DNA of 6,553 bases, taken from the NCBI GenBank assembly GCA_002686195.1, contig NZAS01000083.1, forward strand, positions 1-6,553, in the 5' to 3' direction. This document shows positions 1-6,553 of this stretch, in pieces; position 1 is the first letter of the stretch, and each line of letters starts with the position of its first letter. The notes below the pieces were generated by a model. It did no database searches. It was not told where the DNA came from and was given only the letters and a program-made list of their open reading frames with translations. Position numbers and translations under genes: made by a program. The DNA comes from Candidatus Pacearchaeota archaeon (GTDB lineage: Archaea > Nanoarchaeota > Nanoarchaeia > Pacearchaeales > GW2011-AR1).

Positions 1-1
1 C

Positions 2-1345
2 ACTACCGATGACAAATTACAAAGCATTCTAGAGCTAGTTCACGAATATATCACCGACAAACACGAGAAAGAGGTGTGGAATCCTGGCGATGATTGGGTC
101 TCCTACTCTGGACCGGTCTTCGACGAAAAAGAATACCTCGCAGCAGTTCAGGTATTGTTGAGCGGCTGGATGATTTTTGGAAAACAAGGTAGAAATTTTG
201 AAGTTGAATTTCCTAAGCACTTGGGTAAGCTGCATGGGGCCCTCACCAACTCGGGCAGTTCCGCAAATCTCTTGATGGTTGCAGCAACCAAATCACGCCG
301 CTTTACGAAACAGTTAAAGGACGGCGATAAAATCATCACACCAGTGGTTTGTTTTCCAACAACCATTAATCCTCTTATTCAGCACAATCTTGTGCCGGTA
401 TTTGTGGATGTTGAATTACCCAGCGTTAATTTGGATTTAGACAAGGTAGAAGAAGCTCTAGAAAACGATCCCGACATTAAGGGCATCATGTTCGCACACG
501 TATTGGGAAACCCACCAGACATGGACCGATTGATGGCCCTCGTTGAAAAGTATGATTTAGTTTTTCTGGAAGATGCCTGCGATGCTTTGGGTTCATATTA
601 CAACGGCAAGAAGCTAGGATCCTATGGAGACATGTCGACATGTTCATTCTTCCCTGCCCACCACATGACAATGGGTGAAGGCGGCTTCATCGCGACAAAC
701 AGCCAGAAGACACGAATGATTTTAGCGAGCATGCGTGACTGGGGGCGCGCCTGTTACTGCAACTCCATGAAACCTGGCAATGTAACGTCAGGCACAGCAT
801 GCGGAATGAGATTTAAAAACTGGCTCCCAGGCCACCCTGGCGCCATTTATGATCATCGATATGTCTTTGACGAAATCGGGTACAATTTAAAACCCCTTGA
901 TTTACAGGCTGCAATGGGCCTACAGCAGCTTGAGAAGCTTCCAAAGCTAGATGCTGCCCGTAGAGAGAACTGGGCCAAGCTAGGGGCCATATTTGCGCCT
1001 TATGAGCAATACTTTCATATGCCCGTCGCAACAGAACATGCCGACCCCTGCTGGTTCGCGTTTTTGCTGACAATTAAGGAAGATGCTCCATTCTCGCGGT
1101 TTGACATTGTAAACCATCTTGAGGGTGTCAAAATTCAAACGCGCTCCTATTTCTCTGGCAACATACTTGCACATCCGGGCTATGTCCATATGGCCGATGC
1201 ATATGGAGATATGGACAAGACTTTCCCAAATGCCCAGTTGGTTACGACGAATTCGTTCTTTTTGGGAACATATATCGGCCTCACCGACGAGAAAATCGAG
1301 TACATCAAAGAAGCAGTCGATGACTTCTTCGCGGACATAAAGTGA
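2..1345 (+). CDS. rfbH: RfbH/DdhC-like NDP-4-keto-6-deoxyhexose 3-dehydrase (E1), 5'-truncated
   Basis: PMP-dependent C-3 deoxygenase of the DegT/DnrJ/EryC1/StrS aminotransferase fold; the known enzyme acts on CDP-4-keto-6-deoxyglucose toward 3,6-dideoxyhexoses. The frame is open from base 2 with no start in view. GTG at 74 is the first start-like codon, but the 24 codons before it resemble the RfbH N-terminus, so the gene most likely begins just off the window. Counting from base 2: SGSSAN phosphate loop at 84-89; EDACDALGS with D191; PAHHMTMGEGG with H220 where ordinary aminotransferases have the PLP lysine, so this is a dehydrase rather than a transaminase; RDWGRACYC near 246-253. Cysteines 193, 251, 253 and 267 match the E1 [2Fe-2S] pattern C-X57-C-X1-C, but the last gap is 13 residues instead of the 7 I recall for Yersinia E1. 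The stop overlaps the next gene by 4 bp. A ColD-type GDP-sugar dehydrase is less likely because ColD lacks these cysteines. Confidence 0.9.
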   Translation, partial: TTDDKLQSILELVHEYITDKHEKEVWNPGDDWVSYSGPVFDEKEYLAAVQVLLSGWMIFGKQGRNFEVEFPKHLGKLHGALTNSGSSANLLMVAATKSRRFTKQLKDGDKIITPVVCFPTTINPLIQHNLVPVFVDVELPSVNLDLDKVEEALENDPDIKGIMFAHVLGNPPDMDRLMALVEKYDLVFLEDACDALGSYYNGKKLGSYGDMSTCSFFPAHHMTMGEGGFIATNSQKTRMILASMRDWGRACYCNSMKPGNVTSGTACGMRFKNWLPGHPGAIYDHRYVFDEIGYNLKPLDLQAAMGLQQLEKLPKLDAARRENWAKLGAIFAPYEQYFHMPVATEHADPCWFAFLLTIKEDAPFSRFDIVNHLEGVKIQTRSYFSGNILAHPGYVHMADAYGDMDKTFPNAQLVTTNSFFLGTYIGLTDEKIEYIKEAVDDFFADIK

Positions 1346-2292
1346 AAGTAGTATACGTCACAGGCTGCTTGGGCTTTATAGGGTCATATGTGACACGCAA
1401 GTGTCTTGAAAGAGGTTGGATGGTTTATGGCATTGATAAATGCACATATGTCGCCAATCTTTCACTGCTGGATGAGTTTCATCAATATCCCAATTTTAAA
1501 TTTAACCAAATAGATATCAAGGATTTGAAGCACTTATATGATTGTGACTATGTGATCAACACGGCCGCCGAATCTCATGTGGGAAACAGCATTATTAATA
1601 GTGAAGAATTCATAAACAGCAACATTGTAGGCGTTCGCAACTTGCTTGATCTTATTCGCCACAAACCTGAAAACGTTAATCAGCGCCCAATCTTTTTTCA
1701 CTTTAGTACCGATGAGGTATATGGAGATATCGAAAAGGGAGAACACACCGAAGAAGATATTCTCAAGCCGAGCAACCCTTATTCTGCAGCAAAAGCCGCC
1801 GCTGATATGCTGGTAATGGCGTGGGCCCGCACCTATGGACTGGATTATATTATTTTAAGGCCCACCAACAATTATGGGATCGGCCAATATCCCGAAAAGC
1901 TCATTCCTTTGGCTGTAAAAAATTTAGTCAGAGGAAGAAGAATCCGCCTTCACAATATGGGGAGACCTGTGCGCAACTGGTTGCATGCAGACGATACAGC
2001 AGAGGCTGTCATGACCATTATTGACAAGGGTTCCATAAATGAAATCTATAATGTTGCAGGCGCCTTTGAGCAGGCCAACATTGATACAATAGTTAAGGTG
2101 GTCCAAGAATTTCATGGCGACATTGATGCATTAAAAGATGTAATAGACTTTTCATATTCTCGTGAGGGTCAGGATGTACGTTATGCGCTTGATGATAATA
2201 AACTGCGACATTTGGGGTGGACACCTCAAAAAGTTTTTGACAAAGAAATAGGCTCTATTGTAGAGTACTTTAAAAATAAGTTTATTTGGTGA
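1342..2292 (+). CDS. rmlB: RmlB-like NDP-glucose 4,6-dehydratase (extended SDR)
   Basis: NAD-dependent extended short-chain dehydrogenase that most resembles dTDP-glucose 4,6-dehydratase (NDP-glucose to NDP-4-keto-6-deoxyglucose). Visible: nucleotide loop GCLGFIG at 8-14; RmlB-like DKCTYVANLSLL near 32-43; catalytic STDEVYG at 122-128, with the T123/D124/E125 triad that marks 4,6-dehydratases rather than simple epimerases; Y147-x3-K151; NNYG, then PEKLIPL in the substrate region; RNWLHADD where RmlB usually has RDWLYVDD. At 316 aa it is shorter than typical RmlB (about 340-360). GTG start at 1342 overlaps the upstream stop (GTGA), with no clear Shine-Dalgarno, which suggests translational coupling to the 3-dehydrase. 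Its product could be the 3-dehydrase substrate, although known RfbH uses the CDP sugar made by RfbG, which has a different active-site motif. The nucleotide (dTDP, CDP or other) cannot be read from sequence alone. Family certain; exact substrate inferred. Confidence 0.82.
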   Translation: MKVVYVTGCLGFIGSYVTRKCLERGWMVYGIDKCTYVANLSLLDEFHQYPNFKFNQIDIKDLKHLYDCDYVINTAAESHVGNSIINSEEFINSNIVGVRNLLDLIRHKPENVNQRPIFFHFSTDEVYGDIEKGEHTEEDILKPSNPYSAAKAAADMLVMAWARTYGLDYIILRPTNNYGIGQYPEKLIPLAVKNLVRGRRIRLHNMGRPVRNWLHADDTAEAVMTIIDKGSINEIYNVAGAFEQANIDTIVKVVQEFHGDIDALKDVIDFSYSREGQDVRYALDDNKLRHLGWTPQKVFDKEIGSIVEYFKNKFIW

Positions 2293-2330
2293 TAGGACTA
2301 TACCAAGAACAGAGAAAAGACAACAAGGCT

Positions 2331-2338
2331 CATAATTA
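2331..2338 (+). promoter_or_regulatory. Possible T4-like late promoter (CATAATTA)
   Basis: The octamer CATAATTA lies in the only sizeable intergenic gap. It differs by one base from NATAAATA, the late-promoter form I recall for T4-like cyanophages. Its position 28 bases before the ATG at 2367 fits late promoters, which start transcription roughly a dozen bases downstream. No convincing -35 box is present for a sigma-70 promoter. The match is short in AT-rich sequence and depends on the phage interpretation, so it is weak. Confidence 0.22.
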
Positions 2339-2354
2339 ATAGGGTGACCCCATT

Positions 2355-2360
2355 GGAGAA
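2355..2360 (+). promoter_or_regulatory. Shine-Dalgarno for the radical SAM gene
   Basis: GGAGAA ends 6 bases before the ATG at 2367, a good ribosome-binding site. It supports that start. It also shows that this gene, unlike its 4-bp-overlapping neighbours, has its own initiation signal after a 74-base gap. Confidence 0.75.
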
Positions 2361-2366
2361 ATACAC

Positions 2367-4112
2367 ATGAAAATTTTACTTTGCTGCACGTCTATTCAAG
2401 ACGAACATAGAACTGAAGACAACCACGATAGCCACTACCCCCTAGGGTTGGCATATCTACAGTCTTATTTAGAGCACCACCGCCCCGATCAAGACGAGTT
2501 TCGTAATTTATATTTAAATAACGTACCCTATGAGATGTGCTACAACACAATTAAGAGCACCCTCAAGGAGTTTGATCCGGATGTATTTGGTGTGTCGATC
2601 ATGACACATAGTCGTGTTTCAGCCTATCGTATGATTGAACACACACACGAAATGTACCCTAACGCTAAAATCGTTGTGGGTGGCATGCACGTCAGTGTTA
2701 TGTGGCGCCAGCTGGTAGAAAAGTATCCCTATATTGTGGCGGTACGCGGCGAAGGTGAAACCGGTTTTCATGATCTTATTGAATCTTATGATAATGGGAC
2801 TCCTCTCGAAGATGTGCAAGGTATTGCTTTTTATGACGGCGAAAAGGTGGTAGTAACCGAAGAGCGCGCCCTCATTCCCGACATTGATATTCTCCCGTTT
2901 CCTAAGCATGAATTGTTTGTAAACCAAGACAAGACGATCGCCAATTTGTTGACTAGCCGCGGCTGCCCATATAAGTGCAATTTCTGTGTGCTCGATCACA
3001 CATCGCGCCGCAAAGTTCGTTTCCGGTCAGGTGATAATATCGCAGATGAAGTTGAAATGATTCTGGAGAAATTCCCGACGGTCCACACAATATGGATTCA
3101 CGATGACGCTTTCATGATCAACAAAGAGCGGACACTCGATTTTTGCAATGCCATCATCCGACGAGGTATCAAGACTCAGTTCATCGCTAGCGCACGCTTT
3201 CGTCCAATTTCTCCTGAAGTTGTACAAAAGATGGAACAGGCCGGCTTTATTCAAGTTCTCTTTGGACTTGAAAGTGGTGCCAATGCTGTGATCAAAGGCA
3301 TGAATAAGGGGATCACCAAAGAACATGTCAGGTATGGCTTGAGTTTGTTTGGGACTACCAATCTGAAGGCCACAGCCTTTATTATTGCGGGCCTCCCTGG
3401 CGAAACCGACGAAACCATCGATGAGACGATCGACTTTGTCCAGGAACTCCAAAATATTGAGTACTTATATTACGATGACATCGGGGTAGCAATGATGTAT
3501 CCCGGCGCCGAGATGTATACTATGGCACGTGCAGCCGGCAAAATATCTGATGACTATTGGTTGACTGATGAGGATGTGCCTTATTACACAATAGACCATG
3601 GCGGAGTTCATACCTATGAGAAATTGCTAGAAATGAAAGAGCGAATTCGTCAATCAATATCTTTAAACTACATGTTTACGCTTGAGGGCTTTTTGCAACA
3701 GCGCAAAGTCATCCCCAGTTTATTACGATATAATCAAAAGCACCCCATGGGCATCCTAAATGATATTCTTTATCAGGCGATGAACCGATTTAAGCTGTGG
3801 CCATCTGTAGCTAAATCTGTTTTGACAGGAGATGTTACAAAAATGGCAGCACAAATGGCAATTGCATTTGAAAAAGTGTTTATTGAAATGGTTATGCAAC
3901 ATAATAATATTACAGCTGATGATGACAAGAAGAATTTTATTCTGCGATGTATTGCGCAGGGTGAAAAAGATAAGAAAATCCTTCAAGTACACCATGAAAG
4001 ACAGAAAGCAGTTACTTACAAGGGAGATAATGATTCCGGTGATGTACTGTATAAGACAAAAGATGGACTAGCGTTGGCGGAAGTGGCGGGGAAAAGTACC
4101 CCTCCTACATGA
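2367..4112 (+). CDS. B12-binding-type radical SAM protein, substrate unknown
   Basis: 581-aa cytoplasmic protein with the cobalamin-dependent (class B) radical SAM layout. The N-terminal B12-binding-like Rossmann domain (about 1-145) carries family landmarks: PLGLAYL at 25-31, VVGGMH at 103-108, VRGEGE at 126-131. The radical SAM domain (about 190-400) has RGCPYKCNFC with C200, C204 and C207 (CxxxCxxC) for the [4Fe-4S] cluster, and GLESG at 300-304. The region from about 400 to 581 matches nothing I recognise and ends in a charged, low-complexity tail. Relatives include methyltransferases acting on unactivated carbon, BchE-type cyclases and hopanoid-modifying enzymes; sequence does not choose among them. 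As is common in this family, the classical DxHxxG B12 motif is not evident, so base-off cobalamin binding is inferred. The start is supported by GGAGAA at 2355. The stop overlaps the next gene by 4 bp, so it is probably co-expressed with the fcl/gmd pair; sugar C-methylation is one possible role. Confidence 0.88.
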   Translation: MKILLCCTSIQDEHRTEDNHDSHYPLGLAYLQSYLEHHRPDQDEFRNLYLNNVPYEMCYNTIKSTLKEFDPDVFGVSIMTHSRVSAYRMIEHTHEMYPNAKIVVGGMHVSVMWRQLVEKYPYIVAVRGEGETGFHDLIESYDNGTPLEDVQGIAFYDGEKVVVTEERALIPDIDILPFPKHELFVNQDKTIANLLTSRGCPYKCNFCVLDHTSRRKVRFRSGDNIADEVEMILEKFPTVHTIWIHDDAFMINKERTLDFCNAIIRRGIKTQFIASARFRPISPEVVQKMEQAGFIQVLFGLESGANAVIKGMNKGITKEHVRYGLSLFGTTNLKATAFIIAGLPGETDETIDETIDFVQELQNIEYLYYDDIGVAMMYPGAEMYTMARAAGKISDDYWLTDEDVPYYTIDHGGVHTYEKLLEMKERIRQSISLNYMFTLEGFLQQRKVIPSLLRYNQKHPMGILNDILYQAMNRFKLWPSVAKSVLTGDVTKMAAQMAIAFEKVFIEMVMQHNNITADDDKKNFILRCIAQGEKDKKILQVHHERQKAVTYKGDNDSGDVLYKTKDGLALAEVAGKSTPPT

Positions 4113-5122
4113 AGAAGCCCCAAATGATGACGTCGAAAGACGACTACGACACCACCAAATGCGAAAAGTTTATTGGTAAAATATTTTCTAAGTATATGAA
4201 AACACAACCACACAGCACTATATTGGTAACGGGAGGTTCTGGTTTTTTAGGTCAGAGACTCAAGCTACTACAACCAGACTGGATGTACGTATCATCAGCA
4301 GAGTGTGATTTGACTGATGCTTCTCAAGTCGAACAATTGTTTGGGGATATCAGCCCCACAGCCATCGTACACCTTGCTGCCCGAGTAGGCGGAATAAAAG
4401 AAAATATAAATAATCAGGGTACTTTCTTCTATGAAAATACAATGATGAATACTAATGTGTTACAATGTGCTTATAAAAGTGGAGTAGAAAGAGTGCTTTC
4501 CTCATTGAGTACCTGCGCATATCCCGATCAAATGGAACATTATCCATTTACTGAAGAAAGTTTTTTTAAGGGCCCACCCGCCGAAACGAATTTTGCCTAC
4601 GGCATCTCCAAAAGGGGATTACAAGTGCAAAGCTGTGCATACAGAAAACAGTATGGTGTAAATTATTCTACTTTTAGTCCGTCTAATTTGTATGGACCTG
4701 GCGATCATTTTGGAAAAGAGAACTCCCATTTTGTAGCCGCATTGGTTCACAAGGTTGCCATGGCCAAAGGGGGAGACGATATTGAATTGTGGGGATCAGG
4801 GCTCCCTTTGCGCCAGCAATTATATGTTGATGATTTGTGTGAGATAATTCCTGTATTGCTTGAGGAGCACAACACACAAGAGCCGTTAATTGTTGCACCT
4901 TCGCAAAATTTATCGATTTTGCAAATGGCACGCACTCTCACTGAACAAGTCGAGAAAAGAGTAGCCATTTCTTTTAATGGAAAAATGGACGGTCAATTTA
5001 GAAAAGATGGCGACAACACAAAATTTTTAAAACTAGTAGGAGGTTATATGTTTACACCTTTTCAAGAGGGAATTAAAAAAACTTATGATTGGTATATAGA
5101 AAATGGAGATTTGAGCGTATGA
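4109..5122 (+). CDS. fcl: GDP-L-fucose synthase-like epimerase/reductase
   Basis: Extended SDR that in known cases converts GDP-4-keto-6-deoxy-D-mannose to GDP-L-fucose by 3,5-epimerisation and NADPH-dependent 4-reduction. Visible: TGGSGFLG nucleotide loop near 40-47; [16 protein letters not shown] with S134 and C136; YGISK with Y164 and K168; [11 protein letters not shown] with H207; [16 protein letters not shown]. These match E. coli Fcl S107, C109, Y136, K140 and H179, so the full epimerase/reductase set is kept. The ATG at 4109 overlaps the previous stop (ATGA) but has no Shine-Dalgarno; it gives about 30 extra charged residues before the Rossmann fold. The in-frame ATG at 4196 would give a normal-length N-terminus but also lacks a ribosome site; ATGs at 4124 and 4127 are further options. 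The next gene makes its expected substrate. A GDP-colitose synthase (ColC-type) or other GDP-6-deoxyhexose reductase is the main alternative. Confidence 0.87.
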   Translation: MKKPQMMTSKDDYDTTKCEKFIGKIFSKYMKTQPHSTILVTGGSGFLGQRLKLLQPDWMYVSSAECDLTDASQVEQLFGDISPTAIVHLAARVGGIKENINNQGTFFYENTMMNTNVLQCAYKSGVERVLSSLSTCAYPDQMEHYPFTEESFFKGPPAETNFAYGISKRGLQVQSCAYRKQYGVNYSTFSPSNLYGPGDHFGKENSHFVAALVHKVAMAKGGDDIELWGSGLPLRQQLYVDDLCEIIPVLLEEHNTQEPLIVAPSQNLSILQMARTLTEQVEKRVAISFNGKMDGQFRKDGDNTKFLKLVGGYMFTPFQEGIKKTYDWYIENGDLSV

Positions 5123-6117
5123 GCGAAAAGCAAAAAGTGGCACTCGTAACAGGAGTTACAGGCCAAGACGGCGCATACTTAGCAGACTTATTATTGAAAA
5201 AAGGCTATCGCGTGATCGGCCTGAAGCGCCGCACATCACTTATCAATACAGATCGAATCGATCATATTTTTGAGAGTACTGAAGATATAATGAATTTTGA
5301 TTTAGTATATGGAAATATGATCGATGCGGGAAATATATATCGTACATTGCAAGACTATCAGCCAGATGAAATTTACAATCTGGCAGCACAATCGCACGTG
5401 CGCGTTTCCTTTGACACTCCCGAAGAAACAGCAAAAATTGTTGCGATGGGGACATTGCGATTGCTTGAGGCAGTGCGGAATGTTTGCCCTCATGTGAAAT
5501 TTTATCAAGCTTCATCATCCGAGATGTTTGGGGACAATCCCGTACATCCTCAAAATGAACTTACGCGGCTGATGCCTGCAAGTCCCTATGCATGCGCGAA
5601 GGTCTTTGCTCACAATCTCGTTAGGAATTATCGGGAAAGTTATGGCCTGCATGCATCGTCAGGGATCCTATTTAACCATGAATCCCCCCGCAGAGGAGAG
5701 ACATTTGTGACACGCAAGATTACATCTGCCGCTGCACGCATTAAGATGGGACAGCAAGATAAGTTATATCTTGGAAATTTAGATGCCAAAAGAGATTGGG
5801 GGTTTGCGGGAGATTATGTCGAAGCAATGTGGCTCATGCTTCAACAAGACGAGCCCGATGACTATGTGATAGCCACAGGCGAAACTCACACAGTTAGAGA
5901 ATTTCTGCAAGAAGTATTTGACCACGCAGATTTAAGTATAGAAGAACATGTAGAGATTGATGAACGTCTATTTAGACCACACGAAGTACCGCTTTTGTTG
6001 GGAGATCCTTCGAAAGCACAGAAAAAGCTTGGCTGGCAACCGAAGGTTAAGTTTAAAGAATTAGCTCGAATGATGTATGATGAAGATCTACAAGAGTTAA
6101 TATTCGGTAAAAAATAA
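5119..6117 (+). CDS. gmd: GDP-mannose 4,6-dehydratase
   Basis: Converts GDP-D-mannose to GDP-4-keto-6-deoxy-D-mannose, the precursor of GDP-fucose, GDP-rhamnose, GDP-perosamine and GDP-colitose. At 332 aa it is slightly short for the family (about 340-370). Visible: [11 protein letters not shown] at 11-21, the Gmd form of the Rossmann loop; [19 protein letters not shown] at 132-138 with S133 and E135; PYACAK with Y157 and K161; [17 protein letters not shown], a nearly invariant Gmd signature; [11 protein letters not shown]. These line up one residue later than E. coli T132/E134/Y156/K160, with serine replacing threonine, a substitution found in the family. The ATG at 5119 is preferred: it overlaps the fcl stop (ATGA), has GGAG at 5105 and begins a normal N-terminus; an upstream in-frame TTG at 5089 would only add residues inside fcl. 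Placed directly after fcl, the pair likely supplies GDP-L-fucose or a similar sugar. Confidence 0.95.
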   Translation: MSEKQKVALVTGVTGQDGAYLADLLLKKGYRVIGLKRRTSLINTDRIDHIFESTEDIMNFDLVYGNMIDAGNIYRTLQDYQPDEIYNLAAQSHVRVSFDTPEETAKIVAMGTLRLLEAVRNVCPHVKFYQASSSEMFGDNPVHPQNELTRLMPASPYACAKVFAHNLVRNYRESYGLHASSGILFNHESPRRGETFVTRKITSAAARIKMGQQDKLYLGNLDAKRDWGFAGDYVEAMWLMLQQDEPDDYVIATGETHTVREFLQEVFDHADLSIEEHVEIDERLFRPHEVPLLLGDPSKAQKKLGWQPKVKFKELARMMYDEDLQELIFGKK

Positions 6118-6123
6118 AAGGAG
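6118..6123 (+). promoter_or_regulatory. Shine-Dalgarno for the 68-aa gene
   Basis: AAGGAG ends 6 bases before the ATG at 6130 and directly follows the gmd stop codon. It is the strongest ribosome-binding site in the window and is good evidence that the small downstream frame is a real gene. Confidence 0.8.
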
Positions 6124-6129
6124 AATAAA

Positions 6130-6336
6130 ATGCACTTATCAAATCAAGCACTTGGCGCCATCATGATGGCGTTACAAGAGTCCCTGTTGTCTCAATCAGA
6201 TATCGTTCCGATTTTGAAAGGATTCGAACTGCAAGAGAGTGATGATGGCCTGATTGTAAATAATCCCCCTACGGTGAGATTTACAGATGATACAGAAATC
6301 ACTAGTACAGATTTAGAAGAAATGGCCGAGCGCTAA
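6130..6336 (+). CDS. Small acidic protein of unknown function (68 aa), phage-like
   Basis: Complete 68-residue protein with a strong AAGGAG site 6 bases before its ATG. It has 13 Asp/Glu against 3 Lys/Arg. The first 20 or so residues (LSNQALGAIMMALQESLL) look like an amphipathic helix. A short middle segment follows with GLIVNNPP at about 40-47, and the end is acidic and probably flexible. There is no signal peptide, cysteine or membrane segment. I do not know its function. From memory, the ALGAIMMALQ start and the later NPP motif recall short uncharacterised proteins of marine T4-like phages and uncultured viral contigs; I could not verify this. It lies 12 bases after gmd and 3 bases before a zinc-ribbon gene, and is compositionally a real gene rather than a shadow. 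Confidence 0.8.
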   Translation: MHLSNQALGAIMMALQESLLSQSDIVPILKGFELQESDDGLIVNNPPTVRFTDDTEITSTDLEEMAER

Positions 6337-6339
6337 AGA

Positions 6340-6553
6340 ATGCCGCGCTATCAATATGAATGTCAGCAATGTGGCATAATCATCAAAGCGTTTCATGGGT
6401 ACAAAGAAGTACTCATAGACTGTGACAAATGTGAATCTAAAGACACACTAAAAAAAATATTAAGTGTGCCATATTATGGTTCTAAAATATTATCTCCTGA
6501 TCCTACCCAAGAGATCGGCGAGATTACAAAAGAATATATTGAAGAAAATCGTG
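6340..6553 (+). CDS. FmdB-like zinc-ribbon protein, 3'-truncated
   Basis: The frame opens with ATG at 6340, 3 bases after the previous stop, and stays open through 71 codons to the window edge, so the C-terminus is missing. It begins MPRYQYECQQCG, with a second CDKC about 20 residues on: two CxxC pairs (C8, C11, C28, C31) of a rubredoxin-like zinc ribbon, as in the FmdB/CxxC_CxxC_SSSS family. The MPxYxYxC opening is typical of that family. After it come TLKKILSVP and, further on, EIGEITKEYIEENR, a helix-like tail that I recall from phage versions of this protein. Bacterial members are small and poorly understood; a regulatory or nucleic-acid or protein binding role is only suspected. No clear Shine-Dalgarno is seen, so translation is probably coupled to the 68-aa gene. 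Confidence 0.82.
   Translation, partial: MPRYQYECQQCGIIIKAFHGYKEVLIDCDKCESKDTLKKILSVPYYGSKILSPDPTQEIGEITKEYIEENR

Noticed and set aside
74..76. GTG at 74 as the true start of the 3-dehydrase
   Set aside because: The frame is open back to base 2, and those 24 codons align in length and character with the RfbH N-terminus. Catalytic residues also fall at the expected E1 numbers when counted from base 2.
1342..2292. CDP-glucose 4,6-dehydratase (RfbG) assignment
   Set aside because: The active-site segment reads STDEVYG as in RmlB, and the surrounding NNYG/PEKLIPL motifs are RmlB-like rather than RfbG-like.
2342..2350. GGGTGACCC palindrome before the radical SAM gene
   Set aside because: A 4-bp stem with a 1-base loop cannot form a useful hairpin, and no T-run follows. 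It is not supported as a terminator or operator.
2619..3452. Long minus-strand open frames (126 and 141 codons) opposite the radical SAM gene
   Set aside because: They are antisense to a well-supported gene, have no recognisable domain, and are best explained as shadows.
4405..4412. Perfect TATAAATA (T4 late promoter consensus)
   Set aside because: It is inside the fcl-like gene in an AT-rich stretch encoding conserved residues, and no same-strand gene begins nearby. A chance match is most likely.
5089..5118. Upstream TTG start for gmd
   Set aside because: It lies inside the fcl coding region and adds only ten non-conserved residues. The ATG at 5119 has the 4-bp overlap and a GGAG upstream.

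Overview
The window is a tightly packed, all plus-strand stretch: five complete or nearly complete nucleotide-sugar/radical-SAM genes, followed by a small unknown gene and the start of a zinc-ribbon gene. Neighbouring genes overlap by 4 bp (GTGA or ATGA) or lie 3 to 12 bases apart. The only larger gap is 74 bases, at 2293-2366. No RNA gene, IS element, CRISPR array or long repeat was seen, and there is no gene-free stretch over 300 bases.

Layout. (1) 2-1345: an RfbH/DdhC-type (E1) NDP-4-keto-6-deoxyhexose 3-dehydrase, cut at its 5' end by the window edge. (2) 1342-2292: an RmlB-like NDP-glucose 4,6-dehydratase. (3) 2367-4112: a cobalamin-binding-type radical SAM protein of unknown substrate. 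(4) 4109-5122: a GDP-L-fucose synthase-like epimerase/reductase. (5) 5119-6117: GDP-mannose 4,6-dehydratase. (6) 6130-6336: a small acidic protein of unknown function. (7) 6340 to the window end: a FmdB-like CxxC/CxxC zinc ribbon, cut at its 3' end.

How the genes fit together. Genes 5 and 4 form a textbook pair: GDP-mannose to GDP-4-keto-6-deoxymannose to GDP-L-fucose (or a related 6-deoxyhexose). Genes 2 and 1 could form a second branch: 4,6-dehydration of an NDP-glucose, then C-3 deoxygenation toward a 3,6-dideoxyhexose. The reductase partner of the E1 enzyme is not in view. The radical SAM gene sits between the two branches and might modify a sugar (for example C-methylation) or something unrelated. 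The likely end use is a surface glycan, O-antigen or glycosylated structure.

Organism. No gene here is diagnostic by itself. The last two small genes resemble, from memory, small proteins of marine T4-like (cyano)phages and uncultured marine viruses. Sugar-nucleotide genes are known accessory cargo of such phages. Dense one-strand packing and 4-bp overlaps fit this. I therefore favour a marine T4-like myovirus or viral contig, with a polysaccharide locus of a Gram-negative bacterium as the alternative. This is inference, not proof.
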